This document shows, in pieces, positions 1 through 12,046 of a DNA stretch of 64,000 bases (its first letter is position 1; each line of letters starts with the position of its first letter). The notes below the pieces were generated by a model, which did no database searches, was not told where the DNA came from, and saw only the letters and a list, made by a program, of their open reading frames with translations. Both the position numbers and the translations under genes were made by a program. The DNA comes from Sideroxyarcus sp045866275 (GTDB lineage: Bacteria > Pseudomonadota > Gammaproteobacteria > Burkholderiales > Gallionellaceae), in the NCBI GenBank assembly GCA_045866275.1, contig BAAFRX010000008.1, positions 22,803 through 86,802 on the forward strand, in the 5' to 3' direction.

Positions 1-1
1 G

Positions 2-343
2 CAACAGCCGAACGTGGCGCGCGTGTTTTATCCCGGCTTGCCGTCGCATCCGCAACATCAGCTTGCGATGAAGCAGCAGAAGACCGGTGGCGGCATCGTG
101 GCGTTCGAGGTGAAGGGCGGCAAGGAAGCGGCGTGGCGGGTGATCGATAACACCAAACTGTTGTCCATCACCGCTAACCTCGGAGACACCAAGACCACCA
201 TCACCCATCCGGCGACCACCACCCATGCGCGCATCTCGCCAGAAGCGCGCGCGGCAGCCGGCATCACGGACGGTCTGATCCGCATCGCGGTCGGGCTGGA
301 GGCAGTGGCCGACATCCAGAACGATCTGGCGCGCGGACTGTGA
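2..343 (+). CDS. metZ: O-succinylhomoserine sulfhydrylase, C-terminal part (cut by window edge)
   Basis: Only the last 113 codons are present; the reading frame is open from base 2 to a TGA at 341. The C-terminal segment carries the RVFYPGLPSHPQHQLA stretch, the GGIVAFEVKGG strand and the SITANLGDTKTTITHPATTTH region typical of PLP-dependent Cys/Met metabolism enzymes of the MetZ type. These convert O-succinylhomoserine and sulfide to homocysteine in the cytoplasm. The SxLGxxxT part of this tail contacts substrate in the family. MetB or MetY cannot be fully excluded from a C-terminal fragment, but the wording of the tail fits MetZ best. Confidence 0.85.
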   Translation, partial: QQPNVARVFYPGLPSHPQHQLAMKQQKTGGGIVAFEVKGGKEAAWRVIDNTKLLSITANLGDTKTTITHPATTTHARISPEARAAAGITDGLIRIAVGLEAVADIQNDLARGL

Positions 344-373
344 ATCAGAGTTAAGCAAAGAAACTTTTTATTC

Positions 374-452
374 GGATGCGCGGAGATAAGGGAAAGCCAA
401 ATCGGGCAAAAGCCGGTTGCTCCGCGTCCCCGCATCAAATTTTTATTTCCGG
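374..452 (+). terminator. possible terminator after metZ
   Basis: A GATGCG-CGGAG arm near 375-386 can pair with CTCCG...CGCATC near 419-438. The second arm is followed by an A/T-rich tract (AAATTTTTATTT). The loop is long and the stem is interrupted, so this is a weak candidate for the end of metZ transcription before pncC. Confidence 0.3.
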
Positions 453-476
453 CTGGTCCGGTAGGGTGATTGATCA

Positions 477-968
477 ATGGATATTCTTGCGGCTCAAGTT
501 GGCGGTGCACTCAAGGCGCACGGGCTGCTGCTGGCAACAGCGGAATCGTGTACCGGCGGCGGGGTGGCGCAGGCCATCACCGCGATTGCCGGGAGTTCGG
601 CCTGGTTCGAACGCGGTTTTATTACCTATTCCAATCTATCCAAGCAGCAAATGCTGGGGGTGGCGGAAGCCACGCTGATTGCGCATGGCGCAGTGTCGGA
701 AGCTGTTGTGCGCGCTATGGTGGCCGGTGCGCTCGAGCAGAGCGGGGCGCAGGTGGGGCTGGCGGTGAGCGGCATCGCCGGGCCGGATGGCGGTACGCCG
801 GACAAGCCGGTGGGAACGGTCTGGTTCGCCTGGGGAATCGAGCATGGCGCGACCTTTGCCCGTGTGCATCAATTGCAGGGAAACCGTGCCGAAGTGCGCG
901 CGCAGGCGGTGCACCTCGCCCTGCAAGGCGTGCTGGAGTTGCTGCAACAGACCACTTCCGCCGCCTGA
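477..968 (+). CDS. pncC: nicotinamide-nucleotide amidohydrolase PncC / CinA C-terminal domain protein
   Basis: The 163-residue protein is the stand-alone CinA C-terminal domain. This enzyme deamidates nicotinamide mononucleotide to nicotinate mononucleotide in NAD salvage. Visible family motifs are ATAESCTGG near residues 20-28, GFITYSN near residue 46 and VSGIAGPDGGTPDKPVGTVW near residue 97. The length matches E. coli PncC/YgaD, which also lies next to recA, so the pncC-recA-recX neighbourhood supports the call. Translation starts at ATG 477 with only a weak ribosome site; the upstream sequence is AT-rich. No CinA N-terminal molybdopterin-like domain is present. Confidence 0.93.
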   Translation: MDILAAQVGGALKAHGLLLATAESCTGGGVAQAITAIAGSSAWFERGFITYSNLSKQQMLGVAEATLIAHGAVSEAVVRAMVAGALEQSGAQVGLAVSGIAGPDGGTPDKPVGTVWFAWGIEHGATFARVHQLQGNRAEVRAQAVHLALQGVLELLQQTTSAA

Positions 969-979
969 AAAATAATCAA

Positions 980-1019
980 GAACGAACGTTCTGTACAACG
1001 GCGAATGGCTGTGCCACAA
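980..1019 (+). promoter_or_regulatory. putative recA promoter with GAAC-N4-GTTC dyad
   Basis: The recA leader has GAACGAACGTTC at 980-991, which contains the perfect 8-bp palindrome GAACGTTC. A -35-like TTCTGT overlaps it at 989-994 and a CACAAT -10-like hexamer lies at 1014-1019. A dyad on the -35 is a typical place for a LexA operator. The spacing resembles Gram-positive LexA boxes rather than the CTGT-N8-ACAG type, so its identity is uncertain. Confidence 0.35.
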
Positions 1020-1050
1020 TCCGCCATCGATTTATTGAAAGGGGATCACC

Positions 1051-2122
<1,072 letters not shown>

Positions 2123-2139
<17 letters not shown>

Positions 2140-2626
2140 ATCAAGTTTGCGCGCCCGCGCCCTGCAATGCCTGGCGCGCCGCGAATACAGCCGCGCGGAG
2201 TTGCGCACAAAGCTGTTGCCGTATGTGCAAAAAGCGGATGAATTCGAACTGCCAACGGATTCCTCCGGGTTGTCCGGGCTGGATGGGTTGCTGGATGATC
2301 TGACCGCGCGCGGCTGGCTGTCCGATGCGCGCGCCACCACGCAGTGGGTACACGCCAAACGCGGCCGCTTCGGTACACAACGCATCGCGCACGAATTGCG
2401 GCAACGCGGAATAACCGAGGACTTGATCGAGGCGGCGTTGCCTGCATTAAAAGAGTCGGAATTGGAAGCGGCGCGCGAGGTGTGGCAGAGGAAGTTCGGT
2501 GTTTTGCCGCAGGATGCCAAGGAAAAAGCTCGCCAGATGCGTTTTCTGCAATCACGCGGTTTTTCCATCGATACGGTGCTCAAAGTATTCAGGTCTGTCG
2601 CTGCCAGCAAGGTCGGCGAAGACTGA
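2123..2626 (+). CDS. recX: regulatory protein RecX
   Basis: RecX binds RecA filaments and limits their extension. The frame encodes SLRARALQCLARREYSRAEL near the N-terminus, then GLLDDLTARGWLSDARAT and KRGRFGTQRIAHELRQRGI, which are the three-helix repeats of RecX, and a third repeat near the C-terminus (KARQMRFLQSRGFSIDTV). The frame is open far upstream inside recA but has no good ATG. TTG 2123 or TTG 2147 are the plausible starts. TTG 2123 gives 167 residues and overlaps the recA stop by 17 bp, so translational coupling to recA is likely. Identity is secure; the start is not. Confidence 0.88.
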
Positions 2627-2725
2627 TACGCCGCGCCTCAACCGCATGCCAGATGGTATGATTCGCGCCGAGATGCCGCCCCGGGGCGGCGTGTTTATTG
2701 AACATTCGCGCCGATCGGTGACCAG

Positions 2726-5347
<2,622 letters not shown>

Positions 5348-5577
5348 CCAAGAAGAAACGAGGCTCTGCCCATCAACTTGGCTAGGCCGCACCTCATTCA
5401 TGGCGATGGCAAATAGCATAACGGCTGAATTTATAGCGGGTGAGCTGGCTGTTGCTGCCGATTAGTCTAACGTCCCCCTAAAGAACCTATCACCCCCCTC
5501 GCTTTTAGGTGATGGGGGTAATTTGGGCGCCCGTATCCGGCACAAAATGGTGAATTTCGAAAGATTAAAACGGGACT

Positions 5578-6120
5578 TTACCAAGCCCCGCTGATTAGCA
5601 TTCCACCGCTTCTACCTTCCACCCAAGGGGTCAGTTGCACTTTGTCGTTGAGGGCATCGGTGAAATACCAGCCGCTTGCGCTACCGAGCGCAGCGCCGGC
5701 ACCGACGTCCCACCAGTGGTGCTTTCTTGCGGCAACCCGGGCGATGCCGGTCAGCGCTGCAAATCCGTAAGCCGGGAAACCAATCTCCCAGCCGTAACGA
5801 CGGTTCAGCGTGGTGGCCGAGGCAAATGCCAAGGTGGCATGGCCCGACGGGAAACTCTTGTCATCGCTGTGATCCGGGCGTTGCTCGTGGATGGTGGCCT
5901 TGAGCAGTTGCGAAGCGCCACTGGCCACGACATCGCTGAGCGCTGCCTGCCCCAAGCCCTGCCAGTCGCCCCGAATCGTGGGTATGCCCAAGGCGCCGAC
6001 AACGGTAATCCCGAGTGTCGCGTCGCTGATGTTGGACCAGGAGTTGTTGCTGATCGCATTGGCGGGAGGGATGAGGCCGAACACGAGCAGAAAAACCGAA
6101 GACGCATAGCGGAGATTCAT
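5578..6120 (-). CDS. secreted PAP2-family phosphatase
   Basis: A 180-residue protein starting at ATG 6120, chosen because AAGGAGT lies six to seven bases upstream; an upstream start in the same frame would spoil the signal peptide. A Sec signal peptide (about residues 1-22, ending PPANA) suggests periplasmic localisation. The phosphatidic-acid-phosphatase motifs are visible in order: KATIHEQRPDHSDDKSFPSGHA, which merges the KxxxxxxRP and PSGH motifs, and a final SRxxxxxHxxxD-like box, here ARVAARKHHWWDV. The substrate could be undecaprenyl pyrophosphate, PgpB-like lipids or another phospho-lipid, and cannot be told from sequence. It is divergent from a second PAP2 gene. Confidence 0.8.
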   Translation of the reverse strand: MNLRYASSVFLLVFGLIPPANAISNNSWSNISDATLGITVVGALGIPTIRGDWQGLGQAALSDVVASGASQLLKATIHEQRPDHSDDKSFPSGHATLAFASATTLNRRYGWEIGFPAYGFAALTGIARVAARKHHWWDVGAGAALGSASGWYFTDALNDKVQLTPWVEGRSGGMLISGAW

Positions 6121-6279
6121 GACCAACTCCTTAAATGAGATTCGCGCGCGCATTGTGTGGTGCAGCCCTGCGAAAAGTCAATGCCGCTCCCGCAGGCCTG
6201 CAAAAATATTTGCATCGCTTTCTTGCCGTTCAGATTAAAGACCGTTTAGTGTGTGCGGGTGCGCGCATCAAACACAATC

Positions 6280-6954
6280 ATGGAAACCCGTAATAGATCG
6301 CAGATGAAGGGCGTCGAGAGCCTGTTATTGGCGGTGTTGATCGCGGTTATCGCCTGCGGCTTCGCCTTGACGCGATATGGCCATCCCGGATTCGACGAGC
6401 ATTTGCTGTTGTGGTTTCGCGTCAGCGGCGAAACAGGACGACTCGCGGGTCCGGAATGGGCGGGCTCATTCTGGCACGGCTTGAGCTGGCTGGGGAATAC
6501 AGTCCCCCGTCTGGTGCTGGCCGGGTGTGGAATGATGGGGTTAGTCCTGCTGCATCGTTGGCGCAGCGCCTTGTTTGTGGCCGGAGTTTTGTCCAGCGGA
6601 ATCGTGCTGTCAAACGCGCTTAAGTACTGGATCGGGCGGCCGCGACCGCACTTGGTCGCGCATCTGGATTCAGTGAGTACCGCCAGTTTTCCCAGCGGCC
6701 ATGCGCTGAACAGCACCCTGTTCTATCTGCTGTTGGCGCTCATCCTGACACGTTTTATACACTCGCGATCCGCACGCTGGATGCTCTATGCCATCGCGTC
6801 AGGTTTGGCGCTACTGACCGGCATCTCACGCATCGCGCTGGGCGTGCATTACCCGAGTGATGTGATGGCAGGCTGGATGATTGGCGGTGCATGGATGGGG
6901 TTGTGGGTTGCTGTGGTCGGCACAGGGTTGCTGGATGAAAACGGCCGGAGTTGA
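6280..6954 (+). CDS. membrane PAP2-family lipid phosphatase
   Basis: The protein of about 224 residues has about six hydrophobic segments. It carries the complete PAP2 signature: KYWIGRPRP, then SFPSGHALNS, then SRIALGVHYPSDVMAGW with the catalytic His and Asp. Such enzymes act on membrane lipid phosphates such as phosphatidylglycerol phosphate, phosphatidate or undecaprenyl pyrophosphate. ATG 6280 is preferred over the GTG at 6253 because the hydrophobic N-terminus then begins normally; ATG 6304 is also possible. The gene is divergent from the secreted PAP2 gene with a 159-bp gap, so the two may share a control region. Confidence 0.82.
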   Translation: METRNRSQMKGVESLLLAVLIAVIACGFALTRYGHPGFDEHLLLWFRVSGETGRLAGPEWAGSFWHGLSWLGNTVPRLVLAGCGMMGLVLLHRWRSALFVAGVLSSGIVLSNALKYWIGRPRPHLVAHLDSVSTASFPSGHALNSTLFYLLLALILTRFIHSRSARWMLYAIASGLALLTGISRIALGVHYPSDVMAGWMIGGAWMGLWVAVVGTGLLDENGRS

Positions 6955-7260
6955 ATATCTTCCACCTCGTCATTTTCAGGTAATCGACATGTCGCTGATT
7001 CTTCTTGATTGGGCTTGACTCATTCCCCGTTGGAAATATGCAATCGCTTCAGAAGCAGTTCATACTGCGAAGAGGGCACAACCAGTGCGGCCCTTCGGAC
7101 TCATCTTTGTTCAGACTCATCGAATGGCCAATGAATGAGGTAGGTATAGGTCATCGATGCAATTTCGACTGACTGGTCAAAAAGCTCGGATGCTATCGCA
7201 TCGTTCCTCCCTGACCTGCAATCATTGAAAATTGCCATTCAATTTTTAAACCCAATTCCA
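6955..7260. other. non-coding stretch before the IS element
   Basis: About 306 bp between the PAP2 gene and the insertion sequence. I see no convincing gene, tRNA or strong hairpin here. It is more AT-rich near the IS end, which fits an insertion target. Confidence 0.5.
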
Positions 7261-8584
7261 CTAGTGTCCGGTTAAAAACGATCCCATGACTCTGGAACCC
7301 TTATTTGATGCTGCATTCGGAGATTTTTATAGTGTCTCCGACTTGAACGGCAAACAGTTCTTCGTGCAGTCTTCAGGCTTTCCTGTTGCGGGAGATTGCA
7401 ATGTACGTCGGCAAGCCCTTGTTCGCCCAAGTCATGGACTTCTTGCCATGGAAGACCTTCCACCGCATCGTGGATCGGCATGGCGGCGATCATCGCGTCA
7501 GGACGTTGACCTGTGCCGAACACTTCCGCATTCTGGCCTTCGCTCAACTCACCTATCGCGAGAGTCTGCGCGACATCGAAGCCTGCCTCTCGGCACAATC
7601 CGCCAAGCTTTATCACATGGGCATCCGATGCGCGGTGTCGCGCTCCACACTGGCCGATGCCAACGAACTGCGCAACTGGCACATCTACGCCGAGTTCGCC
7701 CATCGCTTGATTGCTCAAGCCAGAACGCTTTACGCCAGCGAAGACCTTGGCTTGGATCTCACCAACACGGTGTACGCGCTGGACTCGACCACCATCGACC
7801 TGTGTCTGTCGGTGTTTCCGTGGGCGCATTTTCGAACTACCAAAGCAGCAGTGAAGATGCATACGCTGTTGGATCTGCGCGGCAGCATTCCCAGCTTCAT
7901 TCATGTCTCCGATGGCAAGATGCACGACGTTCGCGCGCTCGACTTGCTGATTGCAGAAGCAGGAGCGATCTATGTCATGGATCGCGCCTACGTCGATTTC
8001 AAGCGTCTGCATCGACAGCACTTGGCGGGGGCGTTCTTCGTCACGCGCGCCAAGTCGAACCTGGATGCGCACAGAATGTATTCCGCCAAGACGGATCGGA
8101 ATCTGGGCATCATCTGCGACCAGACGATTGCGCTGGACGGGGTTCTCACCCGGAGAGATTATCCGGAGCCATTGCGTCGCATTCGATTCAAAGATCAGGA
8201 AACCGGCAAGACGCTGGTGTTCCTGACCAACAACTTCACATTGCCGGCAGCAACGGTCTGCGCGCTCTACAAGAGCCGCTGGCAGGTGGAGTTGTTCTTC
8301 AAGTGGATCAAGCAGCATCTTCGTATTCAACGTTTTTATGGCACGTCCGAGAATGCGGTGAAGTCGCAAATCTGGATCGCCGTTTCAGTTTACGTACTCG
8401 TCGCCATCATCAAGAAGCGCCTCAATTTGGACGCTTCGCTCTACACTTTGCTACAGATTCTGTCAGTCACTTTGTTCGAGAAAATGCCCATTCAACAAGC
8501 TTTGCAGGGCATCAGTGGTCAGGAAGAAAACAACGGCCTCTGCAACCAACTGAATCTATTCGATTCTTAACCGGACACTAGTGA
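7258..8584 (+). mobile_element. IS4-family insertion sequence, apparently complete
   Basis: A single transposase gene is bounded by matching ends. The left end reads CACTAGTGTCCGGTTAA from 7258, and the same 17 bp appear in inverse orientation finishing at 8584. The inner bases (AAAACG against GAATCG) also partly match. CTAG at each tip may be a 4-bp target duplication, or it may be part of the inverted repeat, because it is itself a palindrome. The length, about 1.32 kb, fits a one-gene IS4-type element. The transposase frame is uninterrupted, so the element could still be active. Confidence 0.88.
7401..8570 (+). CDS. IS4-family DDE transposase
   Basis: A 389-residue transposase starting at ATG 7401, preceded by GGGAG at 7390-7394. 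The N-terminal DUF4372-like DNA-binding part includes HFRILAFAQLTYRESLRDIE. The DDE catalytic residues are visible: D128 in YALDST, D194 in YVMDRAY and E297 in the Y-(2)-R-(3)-E-(6)-K signature (Y290, R293, E297, K304). That YREK box assigns it to the IS4 superfamily. The stop codon TAA is formed where the right inverted repeat begins, so gene and end overlap. There is no sign of truncation or frameshift. Confidence 0.93.
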   Translation: MYVGKPLFAQVMDFLPWKTFHRIVDRHGGDHRVRTLTCAEHFRILAFAQLTYRESLRDIEACLSAQSAKLYHMGIRCAVSRSTLADANELRNWHIYAEFAHRLIAQARTLYASEDLGLDLTNTVYALDSTTIDLCLSVFPWAHFRTTKAAVKMHTLLDLRGSIPSFIHVSDGKMHDVRALDLLIAEAGAIYVMDRAYVDFKRLHRQHLAGAFFVTRAKSNLDAHRMYSAKTDRNLGIICDQTIALDGVLTRRDYPEPLRRIRFKDQETGKTLVFLTNNFTLPAATVCALYKSRWQVELFFKWIKQHLRIQRFYGTSENAVKSQIWIAVSVYVLVAIIKKRLNLDASLYTLLQILSVTLFEKMPIQQALQGISGQEENNGLCNQLNLFDS

Positions 8585-8690
8585 CCCAATTCAGCATTTT
8601 GGACTGACATTTCTGTAGATTGTCGTTGCCAGTATCGTCATCTGGCGTTACAGTTTGTGCCATCCACAGGAGATAACAAGAGGTTAAAAA

Positions 8691-11123
8691 ATGCTCATAT
8701 TGATTACGGTGGTACTGACAGTCTTCTTGTTCCTCGCATTTTTTAGGGCATCAATTTGGAGTTGGTTAATCGCCATTTCGGTGATTGTGCCTGTGGTGGC
8801 GGTACAGAGTCGCATCTCCGACAACGCCCTGGAAACGGTCTGTATTGCCTTGGTCATCTTTGTGCTGATGCTGGGCGTTCCACAGTTGCGCCGCCCGCTG
8901 GTCAGCAATTTCATCCTCAAGCTCTTCCGCCGGATACTTCCCGGGATTTCGCAGACCGAACAGGAGGCGCTGGACGCCGGAACCGTGTGGTGGGACGGCG
9001 AGCTGTTCAGCGGTCGTCCGCGCTGGAGCCGTTTGTTGGCGATGCCGAAGACCGGCTTGAGCGTGGAGGAGCAATCCTTTCTGGACAACGAAGTCGAACA
9101 GTTGTGCGCCATGCTGGACGACTGGGAGATCACGCACAAACGCGCTGATCTGTCGCCCGAGGCGTGGCAGTTCATCAAGGACAAGGGATTCTTCGGCATG
9201 ATCATTCCGAAGGAATACGGCGGCCTGGAATTCTCCGCGCAGGCGCATTCGGCGGTGGTGGCCAAGGTGTCCTCGCGCAGCGGTACTGCCGGCGTGACGG
9301 TGATGGTGCCGAACTCGCTCGGACCGGCGGAACTGTTGTTGAAATACGGCACGCAGGCGCAAAAAGACCAGTATCTGCGTCGTCTGGCGCAGGGTCTGGA
9401 AGTTCCGTGCTTCGCGTTGACCGGTCCCTTCGCCGGCTCGGATGCGGGCGCGATCCCCGATTACGGCATCGTGTGCAAGGGCGAATTCAACGGCCAGCAG
9501 GATGTGCTGGGCATGCGCGTGACCTGGGAAAAGCGTTACATCACGCTGGCCCCGGTGGCGACGCTGCTCGGTCTGGCCTTCAAGTTGTATGACCCGGAGC
9601 ATCTGCTGGGTGCCGAGACCGAACTGGGCATTACCCTGGCGCTGATCCCGACCAGCACGCCCGGCGTGCAGGTCGGCCGCCGCCACTTTCCGCTCAACTC
9701 CGCCTTCCAGAATGGCCCAACCAGCGGCAACGCGGTGTTCGTTCCGATGGAGTACATCATCGGCGGCATGACGCGCATCGGCCAGGGCTGGCGCATGCTG
9801 ATGGACTGCCTGTCGGTGGGACGCTCGATCTCGCTGCCGGCCAGCGCGGTCGGCGGCGCAAAACTGGCGGTGCGCAGCAGCGGCGCCTACGGCCGCGTGC
9901 GCAAGCAGTTCCATGTGCCGGTGGGCAAGTTCGAAGGGGTGGAAGAGGCGCTGGCGCGCATCGGCGGCAATACGTATGTGATGGACGCGACGCGCCGGAT
10001 GACCGCGCTGGCGGTCGATCTGGGCGAGAAGCCGTCGGTGATTTCTGCCATTGCCAAGTACCACTGCACCGAGCGCGGCCGCCAGGTGATCAACGACGCG
10101 ATGGACGTGCACGGCGGCAAGGGCATCTGCATGGGGCCGGATAATTATCTGGCGCGCATGTACCAGCAGACCCCGATCGGCATCACGGTGGAGGGCGCGA
10201 ACATCCTCACCCGCAGCCTGATCATCTTTGGCCAGGGCGCGGTGCGCGCCCATCCGTATGTACTGAAGGAGATGCAGGCCGCGCACGACCAGAATGCGGC
10301 GCGCGCCTCGGTGAATTTTGATGCGGCTTTTTTTGGCCACATCAGTTTCAGTTTGAGCAACGCCGTGCGTTCATTGTTGTACGCGCTCTCCGGCGGACGC
10401 CTGATCCGGGTGCCGACCGGCGCGCCGACGCACCGTTATTACCAGGTGCTGACGCGCTATGCGGCCTCGTTTGCCTTTGCCGCAGACATCGCCATGCTGT
10501 CGCTGGGCGGTGCGCTGAAGCGGCGCGAAAAACTTTCCGCCCGCCTCGGGGACGTATTGAGCCAGCTCTACCTGTGTTCGGCGGTGTTGAAAAAATTCGA
10601 GGACGACGGCCGGCCGCAGGAAGACGAAGTGCTACTGCACTGGGCCTTGCAGGACAACCTGTTCCGCCTGCAAACCGCGTTCGACGGCGTGATGCAGAAT
10701 TTCCACAACCGTTTCTTTGCGCTGTTGTTGCGCGTCATCGTCTTTCCGCTCGGACAATGGAGCAAGCCGCCTTCCGATGCGCTGGGGCACCGGGTCGCCG
10801 CGCTGATGCTGCAACCGGGCGCAGCGCGCGACCGTTTGACGGCGGGCATGTTCATCAAGCGCGATGAGGAAGATGCGATCGGTGCGCTGGAAGCGGCGCT
10901 GGCGAGCACGCTGGTGACCGAGCCGCTGCAAGCCAAACTGGCAGAGGAGGCCAAGGCCGGCAAGTTGTCTGCCCTGGACGAATTGGCACGCATCGCCGAG
11001 GCGCGCGACAAGAATCTCATCACCGCCGAGCAGGCACTGCAACTGCAACGCGATTACGCGCTGCGGCGCAAGGTCATCATGGTGGACGATTTCGCGCCGG
11101 AACAGTTGCGGGCGGGGGGGTGA
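8691..11123 (+). CDS. fadE: acyl-CoA dehydrogenase, FadE type
   Basis: The 810-residue protein has the size of FadE (E. coli about 814), not of the 380-residue soluble acyl-CoA dehydrogenases. Two N-terminal membrane segments (about residues 1-28 and 45-62) precede a linker and the dehydrogenase core. The core contains WQFIKDKGFFGMIIPKEYGG, CFALTGPFAGSDAGAIPD and GKGICMGPDNYLARMYQ, and a DUF1974-like C-terminal region follows. It catalyses the FAD-dependent first step of fatty-acid beta-oxidation. It is the first gene of a fad cluster running to 20.4 kb. ATG 8691 has an AGAGG ribosome site about six bases upstream. Confidence 0.95.
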   Translation: MLILITVVLTVFLFLAFFRASIWSWLIAISVIVPVVAVQSRISDNALETVCIALVIFVLMLGVPQLRRPLVSNFILKLFRRILPGISQTEQEALDAGTVWWDGELFSGRPRWSRLLAMPKTGLSVEEQSFLDNEVEQLCAMLDDWEITHKRADLSPEAWQFIKDKGFFGMIIPKEYGGLEFSAQAHSAVVAKVSSRSGTAGVTVMVPNSLGPAELLLKYGTQAQKDQYLRRLAQGLEVPCFALTGPFAGSDAGAIPDYGIVCKGEFNGQQDVLGMRVTWEKRYITLAPVATLLGLAFKLYDPEHLLGAETELGITLALIPTSTPGVQVGRRHFPLNSAFQNGPTSGNAVFVPMEYIIGGMTRIGQGWRMLMDCLSVGRSISLPASAVGGAKLAVRSSGAYGRVRKQFHVPVGKFEGVEEALARIGGNTYVMDATRRMTALAVDLGEKPSVISAIAKYHCTERGRQVINDAMDVHGGKGICMGPDNYLARMYQQTPIGITVEGANILTRSLIIFGQGAVRAHPYVLKEMQAAHDQNAARASVNFDAAFFGHISFSLSNAVRSLLYALSGGRLIRVPTGAPTHRYYQVLTRYAASFAFAADIAMLSLGGALKRREKLSARLGDVLSQLYLCSAVLKKFEDDGRPQEDEVLLHWALQDNLFRLQTAFDGVMQNFHNRFFALLLRVIVFPLGQWSKPPSDALGHRVAALMLQPGAARDRLTAGMFIKRDEEDAIGALEAALASTLVTEPLQAKLAEEAKAGKLSALDELARIAEARDKNLITAEQALQLQRDYALRRKVIMVDDFAPEQLRAGG

Positions 11124-11146
11124 TTGAAGTTGGTATATCGGATTGC

Positions 11147-11196
11147 GTGTCTGACTTCAGTCCGACAAAGCGTGTCGGGTTGAAACGCGGCCCACA
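11147..11196. repeat. degenerate copy of the GTCGGACTTCAGTCCGAC / GTCGGGTTNAAACCCGAC palindrome family
   Basis: Between fadE and the SDR gene lies a TGACTTCAGTCCGACA hairpin followed by TGTCGGGTTGAAACGCGGC and CCCACA. This is the same two-hairpin arrangement as at 14265, 17125 and 52475, with several arm mismatches. It is probably an older copy. Confidence 0.75.
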
Positions 11197-11208
11197 GGAG
11201 CGTGAGGA

Positions 11209-12030
11209 ATGTCCAACTTGAAAGGTAAAACCGTCTTCATCACCGGGGCCACGCGCGGCATCGGGCGCGAAATCGCCTTGCGCTGCGCGCGCGACGGGGC
11301 GAAGGTTGTCGTCACCGGCAAAACCGTGACGCCGCACCCGAAGCTGCCCGGCACCCTCCATACCGTGGCCGAGGAAGTCATCGCGGCGGGCGGGCAGGCG
11401 CTGGCAATCCAGCTCGATGTGCGCGATGAGAACGCCATCGCGGCAGCGGTGCGGCAGGCGGCGGAACAGTTTGGCGGCATCGATGTGCTGGTCAACAACG
11501 CCAGTGCGATCAGCCTCACCCCCACGCTGGAAACGAGCGCAAAACGACTCGACCTGATGTGGGACGTCAACATGCGCGCCACCTTCCTGGCATCGCAAGC
11601 CTGCATCCCGTATTTAGAGAATGCGGTGAATCCGCATGTGCTGACGCTTTCGCCGCCGCCCAATCTCGACCCGAAATGGTTCTCGCCGCATGTCGCCTAC
11701 ACGCTGTCCAAGTACGGCATGACGCTGTGTACGCTGGGCATGGCACACGAATTCGCCGCCGCCGGCATCGCCTTCAATTGCCTGTGGCCGCGCACCACCA
11801 TCGCCACCGCCGCCATCGAGTTCAATTTTCCGCCGGAGATCCTGCGCGCTTCGCGCAAGCCGGCCATCGTCGCCGATGCCGCACACACGATTCTGATGCG
11901 CGATAGCAGCACCTGCAGCGGACAGTGTTTCGTCGATGAATCGGTGTTGCGCGAGACGGGAGTGACCGATTTTTCGCCTTATGCCGTTGATCCGGGCACG
12001 CCGCCATTCAAGGATCTGTTTCTTGATTAA
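11209..12030 (+). CDS. short-chain dehydrogenase/reductase, HSDL2-like
   Basis: A 273-residue classical SDR. The cofactor loop is TGATRGIG (G13, G17, G19), NNASA follows near residue 100, and the catalytic YTLSK pair is Y164/K168. The LSPPPNLDPKWF stretch and the preference for the KTVTPHPKLPGT loop resemble the HSDL2/hydroxysteroid dehydrogenase-like branch. Members of that branch often sit with fatty-acid genes. The true substrate is unknown; an acyl or branched-chain intermediate is an inference from its position between fadE and the acyl-CoA ligase. GAGGAATG gives a reasonable ribosome site for ATG 11209. Confidence 0.85.
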   Translation: MSNLKGKTVFITGATRGIGREIALRCARDGAKVVVTGKTVTPHPKLPGTLHTVAEEVIAAGGQALAIQLDVRDENAIAAAVRQAAEQFGGIDVLVNNASAISLTPTLETSAKRLDLMWDVNMRATFLASQACIPYLENAVNPHVLTLSPPPNLDPKWFSPHVAYTLSKYGMTLCTLGMAHEFAAAGIAFNCLWPRTTIATAAIEFNFPPEILRASRKPAIVADAAHTILMRDSSTCSGQCFVDESVLRETGVTDFSPYAVDPGTPPFKDLFLD

Positions 12031-12046
12031 CCGGGGAGGCCAGAAC

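Noticed and set aside
992..1012. CTGT...CTGTG region as an E. coli-type SOS box
   Set aside because: CTGT at 992-995 has no ACAG at the required spacing; only unrelated CTG repeats are present.
5486..5520. ATCACC...GGTGAT hairpin after alaS as a terminator
   Set aside because: The stem is only about 6 bp, the arms can pair in two conflicting ways, and no T-run follows.
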